A stretch of 48,552 nt of DNA from NCBI GenBank assembly GCA_016937295.1, contig JAFGWF010000092.1, positions 1 to 48,552 of the forward strand. The letters are read 5' to 3'. The translations under genes and the position numbers were made by a program. The DNA is from Bacteroidales bacterium (GTDB lineage Bacteria > Bacteroidota > Bacteroidia > Bacteroidales > UBA1556). Under the pieces are notes generated by a model, which saw only the letters and a program-made list of their open reading frames with translations, did no database searches and was not told where the DNA came from. Below, in pieces: positions 25,306 through 34,086 of the stretch; the first letter of the stretch is position 1; each line of letters begins with the position of its first letter.

Positions 25306-26406
25306 ATGTATCCTGAAATATTAATTTCTGACGAAAAACTAAAACAGATTGCTAACAAAGTATTGGATGGCAATCGGATTAGCCTCGATGAAGGCGTTTA
25401 TTTATACGATAATGGCGATTTAAGTTTATTGGGTTTCCTCGCCAACACTATACGTGAACGAAAGAATGGCAATAACACTTATTTTAATCGCAACTTACAT
25501 ATCGAGCCTACAAACACGTGTGTCTATGCTTGTAAATTTTGCTCTTATTATAAGAAAAAGGGAGAAGATGGATGGGAATACAGCCAGGATCAGATTGTTG
25601 AAATGGTTCGTAATGCAGGATCTGATATTACTGAGGTTCATATTGTTGGTGGTGTTCATCCAAAGTGGGACGTTCATTATTATGGCGAGATTTTTAAACA
25701 GATCAAATCTGCCCGGCCTGATATTCATATAAAAGCTTTCACAGCGGTTGAAATTAGTTATATAAGCAAGCGAGCCGGAATGTCGGTGCGCGAAGGGCTG
25801 CAAACTTTGAAAGAGTATGGCTTAGATAGTATTCCGGGTGGTGGTGCCGAAATTTTTGATGAGGAAATTAGAAAGCAAATTTGCGGGCAAAAAGATACTG
25901 CCGAACAGTGGCTTTTAGTTCATCAAACAGCTCACGAATTGGGTATTCCGAGTAATGCAACCAATATTTATGGTCATATCGAAAATAATTGGCATCGGGT
26001 GGAGCATATAAATCGTTTGAGAGATTTACAAGATAAAACTAATGGTTTTAATGTATTCATTCCTTTGAAGTTTAAAAACAAGAATAATGAGCTTTCCTAT
26101 TTGCCGGAAGTTTCTATTATTGAGGATGTTAAGATGTATGCCATGTCACGTATCTACTTAGATAATTTTCCACATATCAAAGCTTATTGGCCTATGATAG
26201 GTCGCGATATTGCCCAACTTCTGCTTTCATTTGGTGTGGACGATTTTGATGGAACTATCAACGATAGTACTAAAATTTACAGTCGTGCAGGAGCTAATGA
26301 GCAATCACCGGCAATGACAACGGACGAGATGGTGGAGTTGATTAAAGCTGCAGGACGAAAGCCTATCGAAAGGGATTCGATTTATAATGTTATTAAGGAA
26401 TACTAA
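25306..26406 (+). CDS. mqnE: Aminofutalosine synthase (radical SAM)
   Basis: MqnE joins a chorismate-derived precursor with S-adenosylmethionine in the futalosine route to menaquinone. The 366-residue protein has the radical-SAM cysteines C72-x3-C76-x2-C79 (TCVYACKFCSYY) and the subgroup motifs VHIVGGVHPKWDVHYY, PGGGAEIFDEEIR and SNATNIYGHIENNWHRVEH. The AEIFDEEIR wording and IYGHIE favour MqnE over the related MqnC (cyclase), but that separation is by recollection. No other futalosine gene is in view. It is convergent with psd, only two bases between the two stop codons. Confidence 0.93.
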   Translation: MYPEILISDEKLKQIANKVLDGNRISLDEGVYLYDNGDLSLLGFLANTIRERKNGNNTYFNRNLHIEPTNTCVYACKFCSYYKKKGEDGWEYSQDQIVEMVRNAGSDITEVHIVGGVHPKWDVHYYGEIFKQIKSARPDIHIKAFTAVEISYISKRAGMSVREGLQTLKEYGLDSIPGGGAEIFDEEIRKQICGQKDTAEQWLLVHQTAHELGIPSNATNIYGHIENNWHRVEHINRLRDLQDKTNGFNVFIPLKFKNKNNELSYLPEVSIIEDVKMYAMSRIYLDNFPHIKAYWPMIGRDIAQLLLSFGVDDFDGTINDSTKIYSRAGANEQSPAMTTDEMVELIKAAGRKPIERDSIYNVIKEY

Positions 26407-26408
26407 GC

Positions 26409-27062
26409 CTACACTTTCGCCAATATCGTTTTTCCTGCCCTAACTTTTTCTTCCAAACTGACTTGGATTTCGGCATCTAAAGGAAGAAAAACATCTACAC
26501 GCGAACCAAACTTAATGAATCCTAATTGGTCGCCTTGCCTAACTTCTTGACCTTCTTTGGAGTAGCATACTATTCGGCGAGCAACGGCTCCGGCAATCTG
26601 CCGAACCATAATGGTTAGGTTTGAATTTTCTATGGCCACGGTTGCTCGTTCGTTATCGGTGCTGGCTTTTGGAAGCCAAGCAACTAAGTGTTTGCCCGGA
26701 TGATAGCGATAATAGGCAATATTTCCACTTATCGGGTAACGATTCATGTGAGTGTTTGCAGGCGACATAAAAATAGAAATTTGGATGCGTTCATCTTCCA
26801 AAAATTCATTCATTTTTACTTTTTCTATCACCACAACTTTTCCGTCAGCAGGACTAATTACCTGCGATAGATTTTCGACAACTGAAAACTTTGGATAGCG
26901 GAAAAAGCTAATAATTGCCAACCAGAAAAGGAGGGCAAGGAAGCCGAATGTAATAGTGATAAATGGAAAATGCGGTAAACTTGCGTTGACAATCCAAACT
27001 AAAATGCTTAATGCAAAAAAACTGATAATAATAGTTTTAAAACCTTCCTTATGTATTCCCAT
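26409..27062 (-). CDS. psd: Phosphatidylserine decarboxylase, short type
   Basis: Psd turns phosphatidylserine into phosphatidylethanolamine. The 217-residue protein is of the short archaeal-type group. Two membrane helices occupy the N-terminus (IIISFFALSILVWIVNASL, TFGFLALLFWLAIISFF). The self-cleavage site that forms the pyruvoyl group is Gly186-Ser187 in KFGSRVDVFLPL, and the family motifs SPADGKVVV and FMSPANTHMNRYPISG are present. It is the last gene of the rsfS-ftsH-LUD-DUF2007-cdsA-psd run, 58 bp after cdsA. Confidence 0.95.
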   Translation of the reverse strand: MGIHKEGFKTIIISFFALSILVWIVNASLPHFPFITITFGFLALLFWLAIISFFRYPKFSVVENLSQVISPADGKVVVIEKVKMNEFLEDERIQISIFMSPANTHMNRYPISGNIAYYRYHPGKHLVAWLPKASTDNERATVAIENSNLTIMVRQIAGAVARRIVCYSKEGQEVRQGDQLGFIKFGSRVDVFLPLDAEIQVSLEEKVRAGKTILAKV

Positions 27063-27120
27063 GGTGCTGATAATTGAACGGAAATTATGTGCAAATATAA
27101 ATATATTGTTCTAAACGAGC

Positions 27121-27933
27121 TTAGAAGAAAAAATAAACATAAGCAGCAGCAGCCGGAAGTCCCAAAGTGGCGCCATCTAATCGGTCGAGAATTCCGCCAT
27201 GTCCGGGGAGAATGTTTCCCGAATCTTTGATATTGAAGCTTCGCTTAAACATCGATTCAACTAAGTCGCCAAAAGTGGCAAAAATGCTGACAATGAAGGA
27301 GTAACCCGCCCAAAGAATCAGATTATTGCTGCCGGTATAAACGCCTGCGGCAACCCCGATTCCTATGCTGAAAACTAATCCACCGATAAATCCTTCCCAT
27401 GATTTTTTTGGTGAAATGCGTTCAAATAACCGATGTTTCCCGAGCAACATTCCTGAGATGTAGGCCATAGTGTCATTTGTCCACAAGGTGAAAAAGAATA
27501 AAAAAACAAAAATGCCCTCTATTTCAGTTGGCTTCACTAATAAAAAGATTGAGGTTGAAAAGGGAATTGCAATATAAAGAGTTGGCAGGATGTTTTCAGA
27601 AATTAGGATTGCCGGTGTTGAGCTGCCGGAATAAAGTTGCAAAATAAAAATCAAACCGATGGCAAAAATGCTGAAAAATAACGATTCAAAAGGAAGATGA
27701 TACGCAAGGACTAAGGATAAATTCAAAAATATAGTTATGGCAAGAGCGATGGAAGGTAAACCATTTTTATAGCTAAAACGTTGCTGCTGAAGCATTCGAA
27801 TCATTTCATAGGCGCTTAACAACGTGAATAATCCAAATAAGGAGATAAAACTTACCTTGCCAAAATAGATGGATAGCAAGACTGCTCCGGCATAGACAAT
27901 CCCTGTAAGACTGCGTAATAGAAAATTCTTCAA
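27121..27933 (-). CDS. cdsA: Phosphatidate cytidylyltransferase
   Basis: CdsA makes CDP-diacylglycerol, the precursor of all phospholipids. The product has 270 residues with about seven or eight hydrophobic segments. The signature S-x-x-K-R-x4-K-D-x-G-x3-PGHGG-x-x-DRLD is present as MFKRSFNIKDSGNILPGHGG followed by ILDRLDGATLG. The start codon is TTG at 27933 and overlaps the stop of the DUF2007 gene by 4 bp, so translation is coupled. psd follows, giving a phospholipid module at the end of the operon. Confidence 0.96.
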   Translation of the reverse strand: MKNFLLRSLTGIVYAGAVLLSIYFGKVSFISLFGLFTLLSAYEMIRMLQQQRFSYKNGLPSIALAITIFLNLSLVLAYHLPFESLFFSIFAIGLIFILQLYSGSSTPAILISENILPTLYIAIPFSTSIFLLVKPTEIEGIFVFLFFFTLWTNDTMAYISGMLLGKHRLFERISPKKSWEGFIGGLVFSIGIGVAAGVYTGSNNLILWAGYSFIVSIFATFGDLVESMFKRSFNIKDSGNILPGHGGILDRLDGATLGLPAAAAYVYFFF

Positions 27934-28142
27934 AGTTTAGCTTTTTCGATAATTAATTTGGCTTTTAAAACATCGTCCGGCCTGACATATAATTCAATAT
28001 TGCCAAAATTATAATAATGGTCTTTTTTGTTGATGAAATGAGAAACAATTTCAGCTTCAGCCAACAAATCTGTGATAATCACAATCTTATACTCCTGATC
28101 GGCGGTATAAACCAGTTCCCAGTTTTGAGGTTCTTCGTTCAT
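27930..28142 (-). CDS. DUF2007 domain protein, putative signal transducer
   Basis: A 70-residue protein with the DUF2007 pattern (VYTADQEYKIVIITDLLAEA; LYVRPDDVLKAKLIIEKAK). It is annotated in the family as a putative signalling protein, but no role is established. It overlaps cdsA by 4 bp and is 2 bp after the LUD gene, so all three are co-translated. A role in regulating lipid synthesis is conceivable but unsupported. Confidence 0.85.
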   Translation of the reverse strand: MNEEPQNWELVYTADQEYKIVIITDLLAEAEIVSHFINKKDHYYNFGNIELYVRPDDVLKAKLIIEKAKL

Positions 28143-28144
28143 AT

Positions 28145-28789
28145 TTAATAGGCTTCAGATACAAAAACAATAAGTTCACGAGGCCCGTGTGCTCCCATAA
28201 CCAAGGTTTTTTCGATGTCGGCTGTTCGAGATGGGCCGGTGATAAAGGAAATCATGGATGGGAGTGAGGTATATTTGGTTTTGATAAATTCAATTGCCGA
28301 TTTAACAGTTTCAACAACCTGACTCGAATTAGCTAAAACAATATGTGTGTCGGCAACAAAATTTGCCAAGCGACCCGATTCTTGCTTTGATGAAACGACA
28401 ACTGTTCCCAAACGCGCAACTAAAGCTTCACAACCGGTGATAATCACTTTAGCAGTCTTGATTTCACTTTGATTAGTGATTACATTAAGGTTTGCGTTCC
28501 TAAGCAGGTTTGCTATTTTTTTGTCTAATGTAAAAAAACTATCAATTTTTCTTACTTCCATCAAAACTTTTAATTCGTTCAGCATCTCACCTGTTGATCC
28601 ACAATAGACAAAACTGCCACCAATTAAATTTAATTCGGAAGCAAACTGAATTAACAAATCCTCTTCTGTAGATTTTTGATAAATCGGGGCTTCTAAATTT
28701 ACATTGGAATAAGGGTTTTCAATGCGAACCAAAGAAGCATTTCTTATGTTTTTGAGTACGTTTTCCCTTGCAGATTTATCGTTCGCCAT
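28145..28789 (-). CDS. LUD domain protein (LutC/YkgG family)
   Basis: The 214-residue protein has the LUD domain: SFVYCGSTGEMLNEL in the N-terminal half, ITGCEALVARLGTVVVSS and the C-terminal FITGPSRTADIEKTLVMGAHGPREL, which is diagnostic. LutC belongs to the lactate oxidation complex LutABC, but LutA and LutB are not in this window, so the partner may lie elsewhere or the function differs. It is placed between ftsH and cdsA, a location I believe is common in Bacteroidota. It starts 20 bp after the ftsH stop. Confidence 0.9.
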   Translation of the reverse strand: MANDKSARENVLKNIRNASLVRIENPYSNVNLEAPIYQKSTEEDLLIQFASELNLIGGSFVYCGSTGEMLNELKVLMEVRKIDSFFTLDKKIANLLRNANLNVITNQSEIKTAKVIITGCEALVARLGTVVVSSKQESGRLANFVADTHIVLANSSQVVETVKSAIEFIKTKYTSLPSMISFITGPSRTADIEKTLVMGAHGPRELIVFVSEAY

Positions 28790-28809
28790 AGTGCATTCAA
28801 GATTGATTA

Positions 28810-30903
28810 TTATTGCTTTTCAGGTTCGTCATCAGAGGAGGTGCCAATATCCGTTGAGGAATCATAATCGGTCGTGTCCGAATTTTCATCTTTCTTGTGA
28901 AGTCGTTTCTTTTGCGATGATAATTCCCTTATTTTCATGTCTTTAAGCTCTTTGTCCCGTCCGTTGTCAAAATTTCTCGGTCCAAATATTTCTTCGACGT
29001 CTTCATAGAAAATAACCTCATCAGAAAGAAGTTTTTGCGCCAACGATTCAAGCTTTTCTCTATTATCATTAAGTATTTTCAAGGCACGTTGGTAAGCTTT
29101 TTCCACAAGATCGTGGACTTCTTTATCAATAAGTTCCGCAGTTTTTTCGCTGTATGGTTTTGTGAAACTATACTCGGCCTGACCAGAGGAATCGTAATAA
29201 CTTATGTTTCCGATTTTGTCGTTTAAGCCAAAATAGGCAATAATGGCATAAGCTTGTTTGGTAACCCGCTCGAGGTCGTTCAGTGCTCCTGTGGATGATT
29301 TGCCAAAAATGATTTGCTCGGCAGCTCGTCCACCTAACAAGCTTGTCATCTCGTCAAACATCTGATCTAAAGTAGTTATCTGTCTTTCTTCGGGCAAATA
29401 CCACGCTGCCCCGAGCGCTCTGCCACGTGGGATAATTGTAACTTTTACCAAAGGACTGGCGTATTCTAAAAGCCAACTAACAGAAGCGTGGCCAGCTTCG
29501 TGGTGGGCAATAACGCTTTTTTCTAATTTGGTGATGATTTTGTTTCGTTTCTCCAAACCTCCAACAATACGATCGATAGCGTCTAAAAAATCCTGTTTGG
29601 TGATATTTTGTGAGTCGCGCCTTGCTGCAATCAAAGCAGCCTCGTTACAAACGTTAGCAATGTCGGCTCCTGAAAATCCGGGAGTTTGTTTGGCTAAAAG
29701 GCTAATGTCGATGTCGTTAGCCATTTTTAAAGGCTTTGTATGAACTTTAAAGATTTCTTGGCGTTCGTTCATGTCAGGCAATTCGACATGAATTTGACGG
29801 TCGAATCTTCCGGCACGCATAAGAGCTCGGTCGAGAACATCGGCGCGATTGGTGGCGGCAAGTATGATAACTCCTTGGTTTCCTTGAAAACCGTCCATTT
29901 CGGTAAGAAGCTGGTTGAGTGTGTTTTCTCTTTCATCATTTGCTCCTGTAAACTGGTTTTTTCCCCGTGCACGACCTATCGCATCAATTTCGTCAATAAA
30001 TATGATACACGGCGCTTTCTCTTTGGCTTGTTTGAAAAGGTCTCTTACGCGTGAAGCTCCCACACCAACAAACATTTCCACAAAGTCGCTGCCGCTGAGT
30101 GAGAAGAAAGGCACTTTTGCTTCACCGGCCACTGCCTTGGCAAGCAAGGTTTTACCTGTTCCGGGAGGGCCGACCAATAAGGCTCCTTTAGGTATTTTTC
30201 CGCCAAGATTGGTGTATTTTTTCGGATTTTTAAGGAAGTCAACAATTTCCATGATTTCCACTTTTGCTTCTTCTAATCCGGCTACATCCTTGAAAGTGAT
30301 GCTTACTTTATTGCCATCAAAGAGCTGCGCACGCGATTTGCCAATATTGAAAATCTGTCCGCCTCCGGGGCCTGCTCCGCCTGCCATGCGGCGCATTAGG
30401 AAAATATAAAAAAGGATAATCAGTCCGATAGGCAAGACCCAACCAAGTATCTGCCCCCAATAATTTACTCGGTTTTCACGACTTACATAAACTCGCTTGT
30501 CATCCGTTACCTTTACCTCGTCTTGAACTTTTTGAATACGCTCACCAAAGTTTTCTAAATCACCATTATAAACGAAAAATGGCTCTTGAGTTCCAATGGT
30601 AAATCCTTGTTTTTCTTTCAGTTCAGGATAGTCGCTTAGATATTCGCTTCGGATAAACACTTCCGCTGATTCGTCCTTGTTGATAACCACAATCTTCTTG
30701 GCATGACCTTTTTCTAAAATTGTTTTTAGCTTGCCCCATTGAATTGATTCTGTTGAACTTCCAGTATTGCTAAACATGGGAATCAGAATAAAAACTACGG
30801 CTATAATTGCGTAAATCCAATAAAAGCTAAATCCTTTATTGTTTTTGTTGTTGCCGTTGTTTTTTAGGGATGGTGGCGTCTTTTTATTTTGCTCAGTATT
30901 CAT
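28810..30903 (-). CDS. ftsH: ATP-dependent zinc metalloprotease FtsH
   Basis: FtsH degrades damaged membrane proteins and short-lived regulators, including enzymes of LPS synthesis in Proteobacteria. The 697-residue protein has a polar N-terminal extension rich in Asn and Lys, two transmembrane helices (about 25-45 and 148-170), an AAA+ domain with Walker A GPPGTGKT (245-252), Walker B IIFIDEID (Asp304, Glu305) and the second region of homology with [20 protein letters not shown], and the zinc site HEAGH (His468, Glu469, His472). The C-terminus is a highly charged, repetitive tail. It is the second gene of the operon after rsfS. Confidence 0.98.
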   Translation of the reverse strand: MNTEQNKKTPPSLKNNGNNKNNKGFSFYWIYAIIAVVFILIPMFSNTGSSTESIQWGKLKTILEKGHAKKIVVINKDESAEVFIRSEYLSDYPELKEKQGFTIGTQEPFFVYNGDLENFGERIQKVQDEVKVTDDKRVYVSRENRVNYWGQILGWVLPIGLIILFYIFLMRRMAGGAGPGGGQIFNIGKSRAQLFDGNKVSITFKDVAGLEEAKVEIMEIVDFLKNPKKYTNLGGKIPKGALLVGPPGTGKTLLAKAVAGEAKVPFFSLSGSDFVEMFVGVGASRVRDLFKQAKEKAPCIIFIDEIDAIGRARGKNQFTGANDERENTLNQLLTEMDGFQGNQGVIILAATNRADVLDRALMRAGRFDRQIHVELPDMNERQEIFKVHTKPLKMANDIDISLLAKQTPGFSGADIANVCNEAALIAARRDSQNITKQDFLDAIDRIVGGLEKRNKIITKLEKSVIAHHEAGHASVSWLLEYASPLVKVTIIPRGRALGAAWYLPEERQITTLDQMFDEMTSLLGGRAAEQIIFGKSSTGALNDLERVTKQAYAIIAYFGLNDKIGNISYYDSSGQAEYSFTKPYSEKTAELIDKEVHDLVEKAYQRALKILNDNREKLESLAQKLLSDEVIFYEDVEEIFGPRNFDNGRDKELKDMKIRELSSQKKRLHKKDENSDTTDYDSSTDIGTSSDDEPEKQ

Positions 30904-30937
30904 TTTTTGTTTTCTAAAAGAGTTGGTTTAACCAAAA

Positions 30938-31309
30938 TTAATTTAAATTTTCGTAGGTTGTGATTGTTGCATCGGACCAAAGTTTTTCCAATTTGAAAAA
31001 TTCCCGAGTTTCCGGTTTAAAAATGTGCACGACTACATCGTAGTAGTCTAAAAGCACCCATTCCATATTTTCTCTGCCTTCAATTCCTATGGGGTCTTCT
31101 TGCAATTTGGTTTTTACAAAACGGTCAACATTCTCATAAAGTGCATGTACTTGGGGTTTGGAATTGCCGGTACAAATCACAAAAAAATCAGCAACTGCCG
31201 ACTTTAAACTTCGCAAATCTATCACGGAAATATCGGAAGCTTTCTTGTCCTGCAATGCTTCTACTATCACTTGGGTTAATTCCGGTAAATCGTTATTCGT
31301 TTTATTCAT
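30938..31309 (-). CDS. rsfS: Ribosomal silencing factor RsfS
   Basis: RsfS binds ribosomal protein L14 on the large subunit and blocks subunit joining when nutrients are scarce. The 123-residue protein has the Iojap family pattern: VEALQDKKASDISVIDLRSL, ADFFVICTGNSKPQVHAL and EWVLLDYYDVVVHIFKPETR. It is the first gene of the minus-strand operon that continues to ftsH (34 bp gap). Its upstream region is divergent with birA and contains two inverted repeats. Confidence 0.95.
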   Translation of the reverse strand: MNKTNNDLPELTQVIVEALQDKKASDISVIDLRSLKSAVADFFVICTGNSKPQVHALYENVDRFVKTKLQEDPIGIEGRENMEWVLLDYYDVVVHIFKPETREFFKLEKLWSDATITTYENLN

Positions 31310-31327
31310 TGAATTTAATTAGGTCGG

Positions 31328-31367
31328 CAAAAATACTAATTTTAACAATCGTTTATTGTTAATTTTG
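31328..31367. promoter_or_regulatory. Divergent promoter region with 8-bp inverted repeat (rsfS/birA)
   Basis: A perfect inverted repeat TTAACAAT - CGTTT - ATTGTTAA occupies 31342-31362. It is flanked by two -7-like elements pointing outward: TATTTTTG on the minus strand (31335-31328) towards rsfS and TAATTTTG on the plus strand (31360-31367) towards birA. Neither has a recognisable TTG -33 element at the usual distance, so a protein bound at the repeat may replace it. This is inference. Confidence 0.4.
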
Positions 31368-31377
31368 CCAAATAATC

Positions 31378-31395
31378 ACGTAGTTAAATCTACGT
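31378..31395 (+). repeat. 6-bp inverted repeat upstream of birA
   Basis: ACGTAG at 31378-31383 and CTACGT at 31390-31395, loop TTAAAT. It ends 15 bp before the birA ATG, so if transcription begins near 31374 it would form a hairpin at the very 5' end of the mRNA, close to the ribosome binding region. Confidence 0.35.
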
Positions 31396-31410
31396 ACCCT
31401 ATATGTTTCC

Positions 31411-32145
31411 ATGCGTTTTGATGTGAATTATTTTCCGGCATTAAACTCTACTAATGATTATCTGCAATCGTTGGTGCAAAAATCAGTGATTTATGAAGGT
31501 TTTGTTGCCTTTTGTGGTGAGCAGCTCAAGGGGCGTGGGTTAGGCTCTAATGTTTGGCAAAGTGCCGCAAATCAAAATTTGTTGTTCTCTGTCTTACTCC
31601 AACCTGTTTTTTTACCGGCTGTTTCGCAGTTTAAACTTTCGATGGCTGTGGCTTTGGGAATTCAACAAATGCTTTCTGAAGTTATTGATAATCAAGATTT
31701 TTACATTAAATGGCCTAATGATATTTATTGGAAAAAGAAGAAAATTGCCGGAATTCTTATTGAAAACTCTATTGCTGGCAATCAAATGAAAACGGCTATT
31801 GTCGGGGTCGGTCTGAACGTGAATCAGTTAGTTTTTTCTAACGCTATTCCAAATCCAACCTCAATGAAATGGATTGTTCAGCATGACTTTGACCTTATTT
31901 CAGTACTGAATATGGTATTAGATAAGTTGGATTTTTTTTACGAAATGTTGAAAAATAGTCCTCAAAAATTAGTTTCTCTTTATCATAAAAATTTGCTAAT
32001 GATAAACCAAAAGATGGTTTTTCGGAGCGATAATTCGTCTTTCGTAGGTGAAATTTTAGGTGTGGATGAATTTGGAAGATTGGTGATTTCCACTGAAATG
32101 GGTATAAAGGTTTTCGGATTTAAGGAGGTTGAATATGTATTTTAA
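31411..32145 (+). CDS. birA: Biotin--[acetyl-CoA-carboxylase] ligase
   Basis: BirA attaches biotin to its acceptor lysine on carboxyltransfer proteins. The 244-residue protein is the short, monofunctional form: the catalytic domain starts at once and there is no N-terminal DNA-binding domain. The biotin/ATP loop reads KGRGLGSNVWQSAANQNLLF, where the usual GRGQ/GN is GRGLGS, a small deviation. KWPNDIYWKKKKIAGILIEN contains the conserved catalytic Lys. The C-terminal SH3-like part (FVGEILGVDEFGRLVISTEM) is present. It is followed by the 5'-nucleotidase 14 bp later. Confidence 0.93.
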   Translation: MRFDVNYFPALNSTNDYLQSLVQKSVIYEGFVAFCGEQLKGRGLGSNVWQSAANQNLLFSVLLQPVFLPAVSQFKLSMAVALGIQQMLSEVIDNQDFYIKWPNDIYWKKKKIAGILIENSIAGNQMKTAIVGVGLNVNQLVFSNAIPNPTSMKWIVQHDFDLISVLNMVLDKLDFFYEMLKNSPQKLVSLYHKNLLMINQKMVFRSDNSSFVGEILGVDEFGRLVISTEMGIKVFGFKEVEYVF

Positions 32146-32159
32146 TAAATGTACAGATT

Positions 32160-33920
32160 ATGAGATGTTTAGTGATTTTTGTAATCCTTGTTTCCATGTT
32201 TTCTTGTAAAAATGAATCTATGAAAAATAATAATATTGTAATTCGCTTGATTCAAACTACGGATGTGCATGGTGCAATTTTTCCGGACGATTTGCTTTCA
32301 GGGGAAAAGCGAGAGGGTTCATTGGCTCGGGTTTATAGCTATGTTCAAACACAAAGAGCGAATGATTCCCTTGAGGTGGTTTTGTTGGACAATGGCGATT
32401 TGCTTCAAGGAGATCCGGTAGTTTATTATTACAACTTTATGAATCGCGATTCGGTTCATTTGTTGGCTCGAGTGATGAATTATATGGAGTATGATGCGGC
32501 ATCTGTTGGTAATCACGACATTGAAGCCGGTCACGAGGTTTATGATGCGTTTCGAGAAAACCTTCATTTCGATTGGCTTGCAGCAAATGCAGTGGATGAA
32601 TCAACAGGTAAACCTTATTTTAAGCCTTACACTATCCTTGATCGTCAGGGGATTAAAATTGCGGTTTTAGGATTGATTACTCCGTCAATTCCTAATTGGC
32701 TTCCGCCGTCAACATACTCTGGAATGCACTTCGACGACATGATTGAGTCGGCAAAATTTTGGGTCAACGAAATTCGACAAAAGGAAAACCCGGATGCTAT
32801 AGTTGGTTTGTTTCACTCAGGACTCAATGCGTCTTATGGGGGAGGAAATCCTAATGAAAAGTTCAATGAAAACGCCTCAATGTTAGTGGCGGAGCAAGTT
32901 CCGGGTCTGGATGTGGTTTTTGCCGGACACGATCACCGTGTTGCTAATTTACGGGTAAAAAACATTGAAGGTGATACGGTTGTGGTTATTAACCCCGGCG
33001 CTTATGCAATGAATGTCGGACAAGTGGATTTATCCTTCCGCTGGAATTCTAAACTGTCGAACTATGAGCTTGAAAAATCAGGATCGATTGTTTCAATGAC
33101 CAACCTTAAACCGGATAGTACTTTTCTGTACCTATTTAATCTTGACTTAGAGGCCGTTCGTAAATATGTAAAACAACCTATTGGTCGTCTTTTGCGAAAG
33201 ATTGACGCCAGTCAATCGTTATTTGGTTCCTCGGCTGCTGTGGATATTGTGCACACTGGGCAACTTGAGCTGTCTAATGCCGATTTATCCTTGGCTTCTC
33301 CTTTTTATATGGATTATCAGTTGGATACCGGTATGCTTTTTATGAAAGATATGTTCCGACTCTATCGCTTCGAGAACTACCTTTATGTGTTGGAAATGAG
33401 CGGTTTGGAGTTTAAAAATGCTTTGGAGTATTCTTATGATAAATGGATTAAGACTATGAAATCGGCTGATGATATAATGTTTCAATTGGCGGAGGATGAA
33501 TCTGGTGTTTTGAAATTAAATGACCGAGGAAAGTATTTCCTTAAAAATCCATTCTATAATTTCGACTCCGGTGGGGGATTAATTTATACGGTTGATTTAA
33601 CCGAGAACTTTGGAAGTCGAATCAAGATTATTAGTTTATCCAATGGAAAACCTTTTGATTTATCGGGGAAATACAAGGTAGCCATGAATTCTTACCGAGC
33701 CAATGGCGGAGGAAACATACTCACCGATGGAGCCGGAATTCAAAAAAAGGATTTAAGTAAACGGATTTTAACTACCGCCCCCCACGACTTTCGATTGATG
33801 CTATCTGACTGGATAATTTCTAAAAGAAAAATAGATGGTAAACCGACTAATAATTGGAAATTTATTCCCGAAAACTTTGCTGAAAAAGGAAAATTGAACT
33901 ATTTATTGGTTCGGTACTAA
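32160..33920 (+). CDS. 5'-nucleotidase/2',3'-cyclic phosphodiesterase family lipoprotein
   Basis: The 586-residue protein hydrolyses nucleotides outside the cytoplasm. It has a lipoprotein signal with the Cys at position 16 (SMFSC), so it is anchored in the membrane. The metallophosphatase motifs follow in order: TTDVHG (34-38), LLDNGDLLQGDP (about 75-86), GNHD (117-120) and AGHDHR (255-260). The C-terminal 5'-nucleotidase substrate domain includes YRANGGGNILTDGAG. The close spacing to birA (14 bp) suggests a shared transcript, though the functions are unrelated. Scavenging of nucleotides or phosphate is the likely role. Confidence 0.92.
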   Translation: MRCLVIFVILVSMFSCKNESMKNNNIVIRLIQTTDVHGAIFPDDLLSGEKREGSLARVYSYVQTQRANDSLEVVLLDNGDLLQGDPVVYYYNFMNRDSVHLLARVMNYMEYDAASVGNHDIEAGHEVYDAFRENLHFDWLAANAVDESTGKPYFKPYTILDRQGIKIAVLGLITPSIPNWLPPSTYSGMHFDDMIESAKFWVNEIRQKENPDAIVGLFHSGLNASYGGGNPNEKFNENASMLVAEQVPGLDVVFAGHDHRVANLRVKNIEGDTVVVINPGAYAMNVGQVDLSFRWNSKLSNYELEKSGSIVSMTNLKPDSTFLYLFNLDLEAVRKYVKQPIGRLLRKIDASQSLFGSSAAVDIVHTGQLELSNADLSLASPFYMDYQLDTGMLFMKDMFRLYRFENYLYVLEMSGLEFKNALEYSYDKWIKTMKSADDIMFQLAEDESGVLKLNDRGKYFLKNPFYNFDSGGGLIYTVDLTENFGSRIKIISLSNGKPFDLSGKYKVAMNSYRANGGGNILTDGAGIQKKDLSKRILTTAPHDFRLMLSDWIISKRKIDGKPTNNWKFIPENFAEKGKLNYLLVRY

Positions 33921-34086
33921 TTTGCCTTATTTCCTGGGAGACGTTCCAAATATTGGAATTTTAATTTCCCAAAATGAATCCAATTTTTATAAGCGCTTTG
34001 TTTATAGTGCTGTTTATCAATGATATATATTTTGAATAAAAGCGGTGTATGGTTTGCTTCATGGCATTAGGTTAAATTTTATTGCT

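Noticed and set aside
29915-30409. Long open frame on the plus strand inside ftsH (164 codons)
   Set aside because: It is antisense to a strongly conserved AAA+ domain and its translation has no recognisable features.
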